Shown: positions 10,537 through 21,262, counted from the stretch's first letter. The stretch: 64,000 bases of DNA from Loripinus fragilis (GCA_964019695.1 OZ026524.1:18035509-18099508); one strand, 5' to 3'. The notes: generated by a model from the sequence alone, not told the origin. Translations and numbers: made by a program.

Positions 10537-10547
10537 ATCATCTAGTC
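10537..10547. repeat. 3' target-site duplication of the LINE
   Basis: ATCATCTAGTC, identical to 1399-1409. It follows the ATC tail and precedes CATGGCGGC, which would be the right side of the empty target site. Confidence 0.72.
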
Positions 10548-10737
10548 CATGGCGGCTTGCTTTCACTTATTGCCCAAGGCACGCGCAAAATGTGTGACTG
10601 TGGATTCAATAATATCATGGATTAGCTCAAACAAAACCAGTCAAATAAAAATGGCTCTACTTTTTTGTAGTTAGTTTAAACATATTGAACAGCTTGTGTG
10701 TTCGCACATAGGTTTGGATGAGCAAGGATTTCAGAGT

Positions 10738-10930
10738 AAAATTGTAAATATTTTCTTACCCATCAGTTTTAACTTGTGTTTTGGGTACTCAAAGGAACCT
10801 TCTCATTGAGACGGTTCTTTTGAGTACCCACAACATATGTTTTGGTTGAGAAATAGGAAAATTAAATTTCTGTTACGAACTCTCAACTGGAGTCCTGTCG
10901 CATATCAAATGTCAATCCTCATCATGCCAA
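10738..10930 (+). repeat. Repeat family D, copy 1 (hairpin element)
   Basis: The core is a hairpin, GGGTACTCAAAGGAACC with GGTTCTTTTGAGTACCC, around an ATTGAGA loop. Then follow ACAACATATGTTTTGGTTGAG and AAATAGG. The same core or flank recurs at 18193, 21548 and 61920. The flank before it (TATTTTCTTAC) is also shared with 61920, so the element extends beyond the hairpin. Confidence 0.7.
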
Positions 10931-11525
10931 TAATATTTTTGTACTAAAAGTGTCATTTGCTTCTGTAGAATCATAGATATGACAGATATGTATTTGATAT
11001 ATACATGTTTGAAGGCACTTTACTAAATTTGATAATCGAAGCAAACAGTGTGGTCCCTGATCAGACTGATCCGAAGTGAGCTTCTAGACCAGGGTTCATG
11101 TTGTTCTGCAATACAGGCTAAACCTTTTTGTGATTGGCAATTTGGGGGTTAGTACATCCATGACCTTCGGCTGTGTGTATGAATTTTGTATTTATGTATT
11201 GATATATATATACCACACATGACCATGTTATGGTTAAAGTAGAAATAAACTTACTTACTTACATATTGTATTTCCAAAATGTGCAGCGATGGGGATGGGT
11301 CACAAGTTCTTGCAACATTAGTTACGACCCCCCCCCCCACCACCTATATAGTATAATATTAGCACATGTATTTAAATCCTTCAGCTATGGTTGCTCTTGC
11401 AGATATATATTGGGGTAATTTAAAATTGACAATTTTAATTCGATAACTGCCTGTTATTTAATGTTAAAACACTGATCAGGCTGCCAAAGTTGATCAAGCC
11501 ATCACTGAATATAATTTATGCACAT
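10931..11525. other. Non-genic; one family C-like dyad
   Basis: Nothing is recognised except a GTGTGGTCCCTGATCAGACTG segment near 11048-11068, which resembles the dyads of the MITE families, and a run of C at 11328-11338. Confidence 0.35.
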
Positions 11526-11732
11526 ACTGTCCTGCCAGCCAAGAATGAACATGACGTCATGTTTTGTTTATAACATTATCAGGAACTTATAATCGATAGA
11601 TCGTTTGTGTATTAATCCTATCCACAGGATTTACCGATTCGTGCTAGATCAAGTATAGAGCATAAGTTACTTTTTACTTTGCAATTGTAAACACAATATT
11701 GCGCCACTGTCACTTTTGATTGGCACGACAGT
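11526..11732. mobile_element. MITE family E, copy 1
   Basis: A 207-bp element with imperfect terminal inverted repeats of about 48 bp. The left end is ACTGTCCTGCCAGCCAAGAA then GACGTCATGTTTTGTTTA; the right end is TTGTAAACACAATATTG then CACGACAGT. The centre has ATCGATAGATCG and ATTAATCCTATCC. Related copies are at 13208 and 23718. Confidence 0.8.
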
Positions 11733-11740
11733 GAACGTAG

Positions 11741-12090
11741 CATTTAGTCGTTGATAACCTTAGAAAACAGTATGCTAGGTCCAGGCCAGGTTCAAAATTT
11801 TGTCTGGCTGATCTGGATCCAAACTGTTTGACTGTCTGATCTTGTCTTTGCTGGACAAATCGTGTGGTTGCACATACATGTAGCATTTAGTCGTTTCTGT
11901 TTTACTCATTACCTGCTTATGTCGTCTGTTGATAACCTTTGTAAATGGTTTGGATGCTGATCAGGCTAGACATATTAACGTTTGATATTTTCGTCGGTCG
12001 CATTCCTCTGTTGATAACATTAGTAAACAGTTTAGGTCCAGCTCAGGTTCAAAATTTTGTTGCGCCTGATCTTGACATTCTGATTGAATT
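11741..12090 (+). repeat. Diverged direct repeat, about 270-bp period
   Basis: GTTGATAACCTTAG, AACAGT, TAGGTCCAG, CAGGTTCAAAATTTTGT and CTGATCT occur in order near 11751-11845 and again near 12009-12076. A partial third copy starts near 11928. No coding content. Confidence 0.65.
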
Positions 12091-12339
12091 GGTGCTCATA
12101 ATATAACTGTCATATTGACTTCTATACAAGCAATGTACTGCTGAATTATAGCTTAGTTTAGTTTGGGTACAATACCGGATGGACATTTTTAATAATATAT
12201 GGGCCAGCACATTAGAATTAAGTACTTATCGCAGATGCGCAAACGCCCCTGTAAACGACCATGCCAACGTATCCTGTTGAACTAGAAGTATGAATGTTGG
12301 TCTGAGTCATCATGCACGTCAATACCATATCCATATTTG

Positions 12340-12500
12340 TAAATGAACAGCGAGGCTCTGGCTAGTATTGGCATTTGCGCAGGCTGCCTGCCTGCCTATG
12401 TATGTATGTACGTATGTATGTATGTGTGTATGTATGTACTAGAATAAAGTGAAGGCTCTGGCGAGTTTTGGCATATGCGCAGACTTAAATGAACATTCGT
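12340..12500. repeat. TATG microsatellite between GCGCA-type dyads
   Basis: A (TATG)n/(TACG) run of about 45 bp near 12396-12440 is flanked by two similar segments, GGCTCTGGCTAGTATTGGCA and GGCTCTGGCGAGTTTTGGCA, each followed by TGCGCAG. The array therefore expanded next to or inside a duplicated MITE segment. Confidence 0.65.
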
Positions 12501-13207
12501 TGCTTGAATATATGATAATAAACAAAATTTCGTGTGTTTCCTTATGCTCATGTTTTTGTTAGTTTTCCTGTTTTACGCCCTAGTGGCTGGCTGGCTAGCT
12601 GCTGGAGGGCACGCGTGCGGGCTGGCTTTGATCAATATATCATTATTTTGAATACTTTAGAAAATCGAAATTTTCTCTCTTGGTGAATGATTTAAGCCTA
12701 GAATTCAGTCCGCTGTCATTTTCTCCTAGCAACGAATCTCGTAAATTCGAAGACCTAGGGACTAAAGGTTTAATTTTGAATGATCGAAAATTCGAATTAT
12801 AGGGAGGTTGACATGAGTAAATATAACCCCCCAAATGACCATTATTTCCCCCTATCTAACATAAGTTTTATGTGCGTAAAAGAGACGTCTCAGGGAGACG
12901 TTTCTTTTACGCACACAAAAATATGTTTTTATAGATAGTGCTTAAAGTAGCTCATAATTAGGCCCTTTTCTCTGCATCCATTGTGTCCGGAATTTATTTC
13001 GAATTAGCGAGTATTTCAAAAAACGAAGTTTGAATTTTCGAGGTTTTACTGTATGGCTGGCTGGCTGGCATTGCTTAGAATACTTTAGAATTTCAGAATC
13101 TGTCATTTTCCCTTTACAGCATAAAGTTGTTTTTAAGAATTATTAACAATTATTAACAAATCAGAACTATCCGTGTCTACAAGGACGAAAGACTTATCAA
13201 TTTGCTA
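12501..13207. repeat. Repeat-rich non-genic DNA with a 20-bp-arm hairpin
   Basis: At 12871-12915 TGTGCGTAAAAGAGACGTCT pairs with AGACGTTTCTTTTACGCACA, with one mismatch. Nearby ATTCGAATT and TTCGAGGTTTTACTGTA pieces resemble other MITE ends. GGCTGGCTGGC-type short repeats occur near 12586 and 13053. Confidence 0.55.
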
Positions 13208-13309
13208 TTATTCTGCCAGCCAAGAGTAGAAGTGACGTCATGTTTTGTTTACAAAGTTATGGGACTTACCTTTCATGACAGGATAAATACACAATTGATC
13301 TATAGAATT

Positions 13310-13385
13310 GAGATAGCTCAAGTGGTAACGAGGAGGATTACTAAACCACAAAGAACATTTTTTAGGTTCGAATCTCACTGGCTGC
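13310..13385 (+). repeat. tRNA-like pseudogene or SINE head
   Basis: An A-box-like TAGCTCAAGTGG and a B box GGTTCGAATCTCAC are correctly spaced. The acceptor arms do not pair well (only about three of seven), so it is not a functional tRNA. The following T-rich and G-rich tract may be its tail. Confidence 0.5.
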
Positions 13386-13572
13386 TCTTTTTTATTCTTT
13401 TTTTTTTATTTTTTTTTTTGGGGGGGGGGGGGAGGGGGGAGGGGGTTAGGTCTGATTTTATTATTCTCTTCATGCCTTTTTTTTTCTTTTTATTTATTTT
13501 TTTATTATTATTTTTTATCCCTTTAACATGTATAAGGTACATATATAAAAACTTCTGTAACAACACAAGCTA

Positions 13573-13757
13573 CTGTAAATTCGGAAATACACGCGAATGT
13601 GAGCGTTAAAAGACATATTTGCAACGTCAAAATTTGTGACTAGGGCAAGTAAACAACAGAGTGATTTCGCCATTACGCGATAATTTTATTTTCACGAAAT
13701 TTTGCATGTGAGAAGTTTCGCGAAAATAAAACTTCGCGAAAACTTCCGAATTTACAG
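13573..13757. mobile_element. TA-flanked MITE (CTGTAAATTCGG ends)
   Basis: The inverted ends CTGTAAATTCGGAA and TTCCGAATTTACAG are each next to TA. The interior has self-complementary TTTTCGCGAA-type blocks near 13715-13740. A TA target is typical of Tc1/mariner-mobilised MITEs. Confidence 0.75.
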
Positions 13758-13817
13758 TAAGCTGAAATAATGCCACCTGTTCCTTTTGGGCCTAGTGAAA
13801 ATATGAAGAAAAAAACA

Positions 13818-13892
13818 ACCTCTAAATAGGTTCGATCCTGGTACGCCTGCGTCCAACGCCGTAGACATAACCACTACACTACAGTATCTTCT
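13818..13892 (-). repeat. tRNA-like pseudogene on the minus strand
   Basis: On the minus strand TGTAGTGTAGTGGTTATGTC resembles the D arm and A box of Asp/Glu/Val-type tRNAs, and GGATCGAACC is a weak B box. Cloverleaf ends are not convincing. It is probably a SINE or tRNA fragment. Confidence 0.4.
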
Positions 13893-13999
13893 AACGTGAA
13901 GTACACAAGTTAATATTTTATGGGTAGCATTGTACTATATACTCGACAATTGTAAACAAAATATCACGTGGCTGTCACTCTTCGTTGGCACTATAGTAG

Positions 14000-14954
14000 T
14001 TATAATCATAATGTTAATGGAAAGCCCTGTACATGCGCAACGCATATCCCAGTTTGGGTCCAAACTTATTCAGTAAGATCTCCAAAACTGATTTGGGCAA
14101 CCTTTGCAATCAGATATCTAGCAAAGGTAATTACATTTCATGCGAGATCTTAATCCAAAATACTGCAAATACGCTTTTGGATATATTAGTTTGGAGATTA
14201 TCTAACTATGTTAAATTGAATGCAAACATGTCGTTTAATCCAAACGGTGACATCCTGTCATTTTGAATATTCATGTCATTTTCGAAATTATCGAACTCGT
14301 GTCTTTAGGAGTATCTCTTTTTGCTACTGAATGCCGACGCGTGTCGCGATATCTGACCGGCTAATAAACACTTGCAGGAAGTCCTTTAACAGGTGGTAAT
14401 AGAAAATTTTGCGAAGGATTTACCACTTACCTACTGTGTACCAAAAAGTCGGCTATTAAAGCAAACAATGAACATTTGCTGGGATAATCTTGTCTAAAAA
14501 CACTGAATTACTTCAAACTCAATTATCCTAGCACAAGCGTATGAGATCTGGGCATACACTGCATGCCAAGCTACACATAAAACCGTTTATCTATCAGAGG
14601 AGACGTTTGTCATCTGTTATTAACATTATCTGATCTGAATCCAAAATTTTCAACGCTTAGATGGTGTTCGGTTTCCTGAAAAATATTTTTGAAACTGCAG
14701 CCAGCCTGCCAGACAGACAAAATAAGATAGTCAATATACCGCACGTTCAAATGAGCATACACGTAAATTCGCAACCTAACTGATCTGAGCATACTAGGCC
14801 TTATTCCTTTTTATCTCTCAAAAGACCGTCGCGGTGTGGACCCTCATGATGCAGCAAGCGGCATTTCTCCGGGTCTTCACTGCCAAAATTACAGATTTAA
14901 ATGTGAAAAAAATGGTGCGAGCCTAGAAGCATAATTCCATACTCTAAGTTTGAT
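14000..14954. other. Non-genic stretch
   Basis: No recognisable domain, tRNA or repeat family is seen. Short open frames exist but look random. Confidence 0.35.
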
Positions 14955-15025
14955 AGCAGCGACGGCTCTGACGAGACTGCGCGTATGCGCAGGCTCGTCT
15001 GATCATTCTCTGCTCGTCGATGGGA
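14955..15025. repeat. Dyad repeat family L, copy 1
   Basis: GACGAGACTGCGCGT with ATGCGCAGGCTCGTC forms a 30-bp dyad (14970-14999). It is preceded by GGCTCT and followed by TCTGCTCGTCG. A diverged second copy is at 53645-53705. Confidence 0.65.
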
Positions 15026-15397
15026 TAAGTACCAACATTTGAGACATTATGAACACTTTGACATCCGTAAACGAGTTTCAAAGATAAGGGACGAAAAAGA
15101 GCTTGCTACAAATGTAGTCTCTGGTTGGCAAATGTAACAACTTAAAAAAAAGGAGAAATTAATGGAATTTTTGAATGCCTCTGTTAGAACAAAAATGCCG
15201 TCATTCAACAAAGTTATGCCGCATGATCAAGACACTGATTTTCACACATTTACGATTCATTAAGGCTGTTGTAATTACGCCAATAAGCATTTAGATGATT
15301 AAAGGTGTGCATCTATTGACACCTCGTCCAAACATGCTTCTGAAACACTGATCACCTTAATTATCAGTTTACAAATTCAATGGGTGGATGGACAGCC

Positions 15398-15503
15398 GGG
15401 CGGACCCAGACACGGCATGATCCAGGATTTTTTGTCAGGGGGGGGGGGGGGCAGGCCCGACGGCCAGAATACAGGATCCGCACATGGGACCAATACGCAC
15501 GCA

Positions 15504-15559
<56 letters not shown>

Positions 15560-15966
15560 TACATACATACATACATACATACATACATACATACATACAT
15601 ACATACATACATACATACATACATACATACATACATACATACATACATACATACATACATACATACGCATGTATAGACAGACACATGAGGCAGACGGATG
15701 GACATACATGTACATGTATAGACGGCAAACTAAAAGACAATTTATTTAAAACATGCATAATCATGTAAAGAGATAATGTCAGAAACAGACATGTGCGTGC
15801 ATGTCGAGGCATACATGCGCGTCTCATTATCTTAACATTTCCCATGAAAATGAATGATTTGGTCCCATCGAGCCCAACTTATTTCATTTTCATAGGATAT
15901 CTAAAAACAGGGGGCATGGAGGGGGTTCGAGCGAACCCCATGAAGCCAAACTGGATCCGCCACTGC
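15398..15966. mobile_element. Repeat family I, copy 1, expanded by microsatellites
   Basis: The left end GGGCGGACCCAG then CCAGGATTTTTTG and a G run, and the right end GGGGGTTCGAGCGAACCCC then CTGGATCCGCCACTGC, match the element at 27965-28460. The interior carries the large CA/CATA array. Confidence 0.6.
15496..15666 (+). repeat. Compound microsatellite (CGCA)n(CA)n(CATA)n
   Basis: About 170 bp of CGCA units pass into CA and then CATA units. Long open frames on both strands here are artefacts of the repeat. Confidence 0.95.
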
Positions 15967-16885
15967 TTATACATGCATGCTAATGCACAGACATTCTGGT
16001 TGCATTATGCATGAGCATGCAACTCGTATGTACTTCAAAAATATATGGACCGAGTTGTCTTATAAACATGGGCCGAGTTGGCATGGGCCGAGTTTTCTGT
16101 GGGCCGAGTTGGCATGTGCCGAGTTGGTTTTTGGGCCGTGTTGTCCGTAATTCGATTGGTTTTGCCTTTCAGCGCTACAATGAGATCTTTATTCTAGAAA
16201 TGAGATAAATTTATGTTTTCATAATTATACATTTTATAAGTCTTCAGTATTTTTCACTTTAATTAGTGTAAAATATACTTTGATATCGAGCTAAAATCGG
16301 CTTCTTTTTCAGTTCTTCGGACACGAAGTCGCAAAAAACTATTTGAAACACATGCCAACTAATAAGACAAACTTGTCTGTTTATATGCGAGCATCGACAA
16401 CTCCGAAGAGCCTGAGCAAATGTACTGTCTCATCAGGGCATTCGCTGCTCGCACGCACATCGGATCCCTTGTTGTGTCCGAGCGCACATAAAGGCAGTGC
16501 ATGTAGACGGAGGCTCGGACAAAAATAGATCATACCAGATAAGCATGCAGTAGCGCACGCATGCTACCAAATAGACACGCGTGTAGTTGCACATAATGAC
16601 TAAGCATATGCGTTAAACACAACGCCCGCCTATGCGCAGGCTCGCGAGAATCACCGCTGTATGTACACACAAATGAAGACTCAAATCAATTTTTTAACAC
16701 CAGTCCGCTGGTTAAGAATGATCGCCTTTAACGTACAGTACCAATTAAAGAAAGCGACATACCACGTCGTAAATCCTTCGAATACCTTCGAATTACAAAC
16801 GTGTGCCAGGCACGTGTGTTTTTATTGTTTTCAAAGAGCCCCAGGCATAGGATTAAAGGACCGGATGCACAGTAGTAGATACTAA
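15967..16885. repeat. GGGCCGAGTTGGCAT tandem repeat and non-genic flank
   Basis: At 16046-16146 a 15-18-bp unit, TGGGCCGAGTTGKC, is repeated about six times with variation. Nothing else is recognised up to 16885. Confidence 0.75.
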
Positions 16886-16995
16886 AAAGGGCCTTGACGC
16901 GAGAAAACCTGACTTTGGTGCATGCGAACAACAAAGGCGCAGGTGTATTTGTATCCACGTAGTCTGATCAGCGCCTTTATTGTTCGCTTATTGGA
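16886..16995. mobile_element. MITE family M, copy 1
   Basis: ATGCGAACAACAAAGGCGCA pairs with TCAGCGCCTTTATTGTTCGC in inverted orientation. A second copy is at 18357-18466 (AAAAACAAAGGCGCA and TCAGCGCCTTCGTTATTCGC). A related end appears near 22772. Confidence 0.6.
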
Positions 16996-17118
16996 AAGTA
17001 TAATATCTAAACTTGCCTCAAGCAAAATTTCATTTTAACTAGTCTCTGTAGCTGAACAGACTGGTTTGAGTCTTACCTCGGTCCTAGAACACGAGGTCTT
17101 ACTCAGAAACCCGCAAGA

Positions 17119-18139
17119 CCCTGTCACACTATAACGTTTTAGCCAACGTATGCTAACGTATGAAATATATATCTAGTACACTGGAATACGCTTGAAATCT
17201 AATTAAAAATCAGAGGAAGCCTCTCTCTGAACTTATGCAAAGCGTACGCGAAACGAATATAGAACGTATGTCTGACTTATAAGTAACTTATTTATAACTT
17301 ATTCCCAACGTAACATAACTTATACTTGTATCAGCGTATAAAAGCATATGCCCAGCGTATGACTAGCGTTCTTGACTTGTGGGAAACTTATACACAACGA
17401 ACGTCTAACGTATGCTGAATTGTACATATAACGTACGTTAACGTATGCATAACTTACGTATAGTCCTTATGTCAACCGTATAAAGCAGAACAAAATTTTG
17501 GGACCACTTTGTCATATGACAACGTATACCAACGTACTGTAGCGTGTTCGTAACGTATTGAAAACGTATGTCTAACTTATTCAGCGTGCACCAACGTACT
17601 GTGTGAGTTTTCATACGTCCTCATACGTTGGTGCTAAGGTACCTTAACGTATGCATAACTTACTCGTTGCGTACATCTTACGTATGCCTAACGTATAAGC
17701 AATACGTCGGCGTACGCGCAAGTACAAAATTTTGAGATCTATTCACCGTATGGCAACGTATACCAACGTACAGTAGCGTGTTCGTAACGTGTTTAAAACT
17801 TATCTCTAACGTATTCAGCGTACACCAGCGTACTTGCTTAATTTCTCATAGGTCCGCATACGTTGGAGCTAACGTACCTTAACGTATGCATAACTTACCT
17901 GCTGCGTACATCTAGCGTATGCCTAACGTATAGAAGCAATACGTTCGCTTAAGCTGTTATTTTCTATGGATGCACAAAATGTTGGACCTCTTAGCCGTAT
18001 GTCAACGTATACCACCGTACTATAGCGTATTCGGAACTTGTTTGAAACTTATTACTAACGTACTAAGCGTATACCAACGTACTTGCTGAATTTTCATACG
18101 TCGGCATATGTTGGTGCTATACGTCGTAGTGTGACAGGG
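17119..18139. mobile_element. ACGTATG-rich TIR element, 1.02 kb
   Basis: The perfect 13-bp ends are CCCTGTCACACTA (17119-17131) and TAGTGTGACAGGG (18127-18139). The interior is built of dozens of AACGTATR/AACTTAY-type words and contains a 230-250-bp tandem unit starting with ACAAAATTTTG at about 17490, 17724 and 17974, the last truncated. No open frame longer than 60 codons is seen. It is probably non-autonomous; the superfamily is not identified and no clear target duplication was found. Confidence 0.75.
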
Positions 18140-18192
18140 CCTTAACGTCAATGCATAAATGCATAAATAGTTTGGTCTCGTCCAACCCAAAC

Positions 18193-18250
18193 ATTGTTGT
18201 GGGTACTAAACAGGACCGTCTCATCGAGGCGGTTCTTTTGAGCACCCTAC
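18193..18250. repeat. Repeat family D, copy 2
   Basis: GTGGGTACTAAACAGGACCG then TCTCATCGAGG and CGGTTCTTTTGAGCACCC: the family D hairpin with diverged arms. Confidence 0.65.
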
Positions 18251-18356
18251 TCACTAAAGTTTTCTTCTCTGGACATATGCTGTATTGTTTTAGCGTTCTT
18301 TAATTTATAATCATAAGGGCTCATAGGCTAAGATCTGGGTAGCATGTAAAGAAAAA

Positions 18357-18466
18357 TAAGCCTGTTCATGCGAGAAATGCGAAAAACAAAGGCGCATAAC
18401 AGCCTCGCATCCGAATAGTCTTATCAGCGCCTTCGTTATTCGCTCGCGCTAAGCGAGCAAGACGCG
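18357..18466. mobile_element. MITE family M, copy 2
   Basis: See 16886-16995. Here the arms are ATGCGAAAAACAAAGGCGCA and AGCGCCTTCGTTATTCGC, with a GCGCTAAGCGAGC dyad just downstream. Confidence 0.6.
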
Positions 18467-18938
18467 AGATCTCACTACTTTTATTTGCCCCTGTTGCTGG
18501 GCATGCTTGTTTGAGCTTGACACCACTGAGTCTCCCAGAGCTGAGTCTGCGCTGTGTGCAAGGTTCATATTCATTTAAAGTAAATAGCTTAGTTGAGACC
18601 GAGCCTTTATCTATAGAAACAAGTGAATAAATAGAAAATGCTTAGTTTTTCTTTCTATCTTTAACGTGTTTAACATGTTTAATTTGCATAATTTTATTCA
18701 GTTTCCCACAGAATTGAAAATGGCGCAATCATGAACATACACTGTAGATCTAATTCGAACTTGATTTTATTTTCTCTTGGTACTGGCTCGCTCGAATTGG
18801 AGCCTTGCCCCTTTTTATGCAGTCTTGCCAGAGCCATTGCAGCTTATATAGCTAATGTTTGGATGTAGATGAAGACGATATATAAGCATGTAGTCCAACT
18901 TCATCGTTGTACATGCAAGTTTCAATAGTGACGTACTG
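18467..18938. other. Non-genic stretch
   Basis: Nothing is recognised. The last 11 bases (GTGACGTACTG, 18928-18938) are the target duplication of the following SINE. Confidence 0.4.
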
Positions 18939-19136
18939 ATTTGTTTGATTTGATTCTTTACGCCCCATCAACAATCTTTCAGTTATATAGGTACGGATCT
19001 TCCTTGATTGAACCAGTACTAAGCTAGGATAAATGTGTCTTGCTCAAGGACCACAACGCAGTGACGCCGGTGAGGCTCGAACCCGCGACCCTTCGGTCTC
19101 GAGTCAAACATTCTACCACTGAGCCACTGCGCTCCC
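18939..19136 (-). mobile_element. tRNA-derived SINE, copy 2
   Basis: On the minus strand it starts GGGAGCGCAGTGGCTCAGTG (A box) and has a B box, GGTTCGAGCCTCACC. The body has CCTTGAGCAAGACACATTTA and the tail GTAAAGAATCAAATCAAA. Exact target duplications GTGACGTACTG flank it at 18928-18938 and 19137-19147, so insertion was by target-primed retrotransposition. The partner LINE is not identified; its tail differs from the LINE at 1410. Confidence 0.95.
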
Positions 19137-19254
19137 GTGACGTACTGGAGTACCAAACATTATGATCATGGGCGCCTTTAAAATACGTGGCGATTTTTGC
19201 CGTATGCAAACAGTTAAGACCCAGATAAGACACGATATAACTTCTTATATATAC

Positions 19255-19388
19255 TAGGGGCGAATCGACTATGGGGCGAAAAGACTAGTGGGGGCAAAAT
19301 GACAAGGGGGGGGGGAAAGACCAGGGCGTAAACGCTTTTGGGGCGAAACATCTAGGGGGGGGGAATGGTTTGGGGCGAAACGTCCCGG
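19255..19388 (+). repeat. GGGGCGAAA-type degenerate tandem repeat
   Basis: About eight units of a 15-20-bp word, TGGGGCGAAAMGACTA, with G-run expansions. It resembles in style the GGGCCGAG array at 16046 and the GGACAAAAGCCCAC array at 31368, which mark element ends. Only one end is seen here. Confidence 0.7.
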
Positions 19389-19390
19389 AT

Positions 19391-20433
19391 TCTGCTATAA
19401 TAAAATGCCGGTGTTCTTGCTGGGGTCAACGGTCGACAAAGACGAATTAGAACTCAATAATGAACAAGAGTTTAGTATTGCCCACAAACCGGTGATTTTA
19501 TCACAATATGTTATTGTTTGTGGAACAGATGCGAACATAGCAGGCCCAGATGAGGCGCCACAGAATGTGGCGGCGTCTCCTTTCGGTCTTCGTTGTTTAA
19601 AACGTTTAATCTAAAGATGACTGTAAAATGAGAATAAATCGCAACAACCCTTTTAACGGAAATGGACTGGTCCAATCGATTAAGGTGAGGAATTTCATTA
19701 ATTATCAACATTTTTGATACCCTGTGGCGATGTCAAGCATGGACGTGTTTTTATGCTTCTTTAAAGGCACCGAAGAAACTTAAAATTACAATGCCATGGG
19801 ACCAGCAAACAAAAACGTGTAACTTATCGCAAAATAGACAAAATGCGACATGTCTCATTAAAAGATTACTATCCAAAACAATAATGTTTTATAGAAAGTT
19901 GTTATTTCAGCCTCCTACAACTATTATCATTTATTAGAAACATTTCTTGGAATAGTTCATAATACTCTTACCATTAAGGGATAAGTTGCCTGCTCAGCCA
20001 AACAAATTCCAATTTAAAAATAAGAGTAATACGATTAGAAAGCAGAAGGACTGAGTTTGCAGTTCCAGATATAATTCGGTTACACGTAAGCCTTTGCATC
20101 TGCACATCTTCGGTAACTAAGGGCCTGGTATTTCCTTAGCGACCAATGAAGCGTCTGATCAGACTGTACAGATCGAGTAAATGCTAGCTGTATGGAAGTT
20201 CTCCCCAAGCTCGTTTGTCCGTATGTTTGAGTGGTGCAGTATGCTTTGTTCTGTTTGATACGTATTTTTCGATTAAAACAAAGACTGACAACTACGCTGG
20301 ACATGATGTGGTCTGCGTATTGAAGCCTTGAATGCGTTTACGTGTCCGCACTGTATATTGATAATGTGTTTGGTGGCAGCAAAATGTGTGGCAGCTGAGC
20401 TACCACCTTTTTGGTGTATATTTACACTTAATT
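19391..20433. other. Non-genic stretch
   Basis: A 69-codon frame at 19405-19614 starts within 25 bp of the repeat above but shows no known domain. The rest has no recognisable feature. Confidence 0.35.
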
Positions 20434-20445
20434 ACCTTCAACAAC

Positions 20446-20644
20446 AGGGAGCGCAGTGGCTCAGTGGTAGAGAGCATTACTCGAGACCGAGGGGTCGCGG
20501 GTTCGAGTCTCACCGGCGCCACTGCGTTGTGGTCCTTGAGCAAGACACATTTATCCAAGCTTAGTACTGGTTCAACCCAGGAAGACCCGTCCCTGTTTAA
20601 CTGAAAGATTGTTGATGGGACTTAAAGAGTCAAATAAAACAAAA
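20446..20644 (+). mobile_element. tRNA-derived SINE, copy 3
   Basis: GGGAGCGCAGTGGCTCAGTG with A box, B box GGTTCGAGTCTCACC, the conserved body and the tail TTAAAGAGTCAAATAAAAC. ACCTTCAACAAC (20434-20445) and ACCTTCTACAAC (20645-20656) flank it with one mismatch. It interrupts the duplicated region described at 20360-20990. Confidence 0.95.
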
Positions 20645-20661
20645 ACCTTCTACAACTAAAG

Positions 20662-20990
20662 GTCAACCTTTCACCAGTGATTCGTGTTATTCTTGTATTA
20701 TTATCCGGCTCATCACAATCGAACAGAAAAAAAGGCTTTAAAATCAAAAGAAAGGTTACACCAAAAATAGTGGCAGTTCAGCTGCCGAACTTTTTGTGTA
20801 AGCTAACAACAAAAATAGTGGCAGCTGAGATGTCACATGTAATTGTGTAGATGAATACTAACTTTCTGACTAAAACAGTATTTGACCAACATTTCTCCAG
20901 TGATTCCAAGTGTCGAAACATTTTTACCTGTTATTATTGTAGTTATTCTCTGGATCCAAACAATCGAACAGAACATAGCTGTTAAAGCAG
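20662..20990 (+). repeat. Diverged direct repeat, about 220-bp period
   Basis: AGTGATTC, TTATTATT, AATCGAACAGAA and GTGGCAG..AGCTG blocks recur around 20672 and 20898. AAAAATAGTGGCAG occurs at 20765 and 20813. A GTGTGGCAGCTGAGC relative is upstream near 20385. Confidence 0.55.
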
Positions 20991-21031
20991 AACTAATTGA
21001 TCCTCATGGTTTACCATAAGATTCTGATCCT

Positions 21032-21147
21032 TTTGTTTGAGTTGATCCTGTACGACCTATTACACAATGTTTAGTCATCTTGGACGAGTTTCTTGAGGTT
21101 GAACCAGTACTAAGCAACGGAAAACGTGTCTTGCTCAAGGACATAGA
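21032..21147 (-). mobile_element. tRNA-derived SINE, 3' fragment
   Basis: On the minus strand it has CCTTGAGCAAGACACGTTTT, AGTACTGGTTCAACCTC and a diverged tail. The tRNA-like head is missing. Confidence 0.7.
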
Positions 21148-21262
21148 CGTTATTTGTCATGTGTTTTCTACTTTTTGATAAAGTGTTAATGCGTTACTTC
21201 CCAGTCAACAATTTTTTAGTGTTGTGCAACAAGACGCTTCTTTTGACTGCCTACAACATTAT

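Larger units (their letters stand above)
13208..13999. mobile_element. MITE family E, copy 2, with nested inserts
   Basis: The left end TCTGCCAGCCAAGAG with GACGTCATGTTTTGTTTAC, and the right end TTGTAAACAAAATATCACG then CACTCTTCGTTGGCACTAT, are the family E inverted repeats. The element is about 790 bp instead of about 210 because it contains two tRNA-like segments, a poly-T and G-rich stretch, and a separate MITE (13573-13757). Confidence 0.7.

Noticed and set aside
13310..13385. Functional tRNA gene
   Set aside because: Internal boxes are present but the acceptor stem does not pair; treated as a pseudo-tRNA or SINE head.
15364..15845. Several overlapping 94-136-codon frames on both strands
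   Set aside because: They are translations of the CA/CATA microsatellite (Tyr-Ile-His-Thr and Cys-Met-Tyr-Val repeats).
19405..19614. 69-codon frame next to the GGGGCGAAA array
   Set aside because: No domain, short, and no second copy in the window to test conservation.
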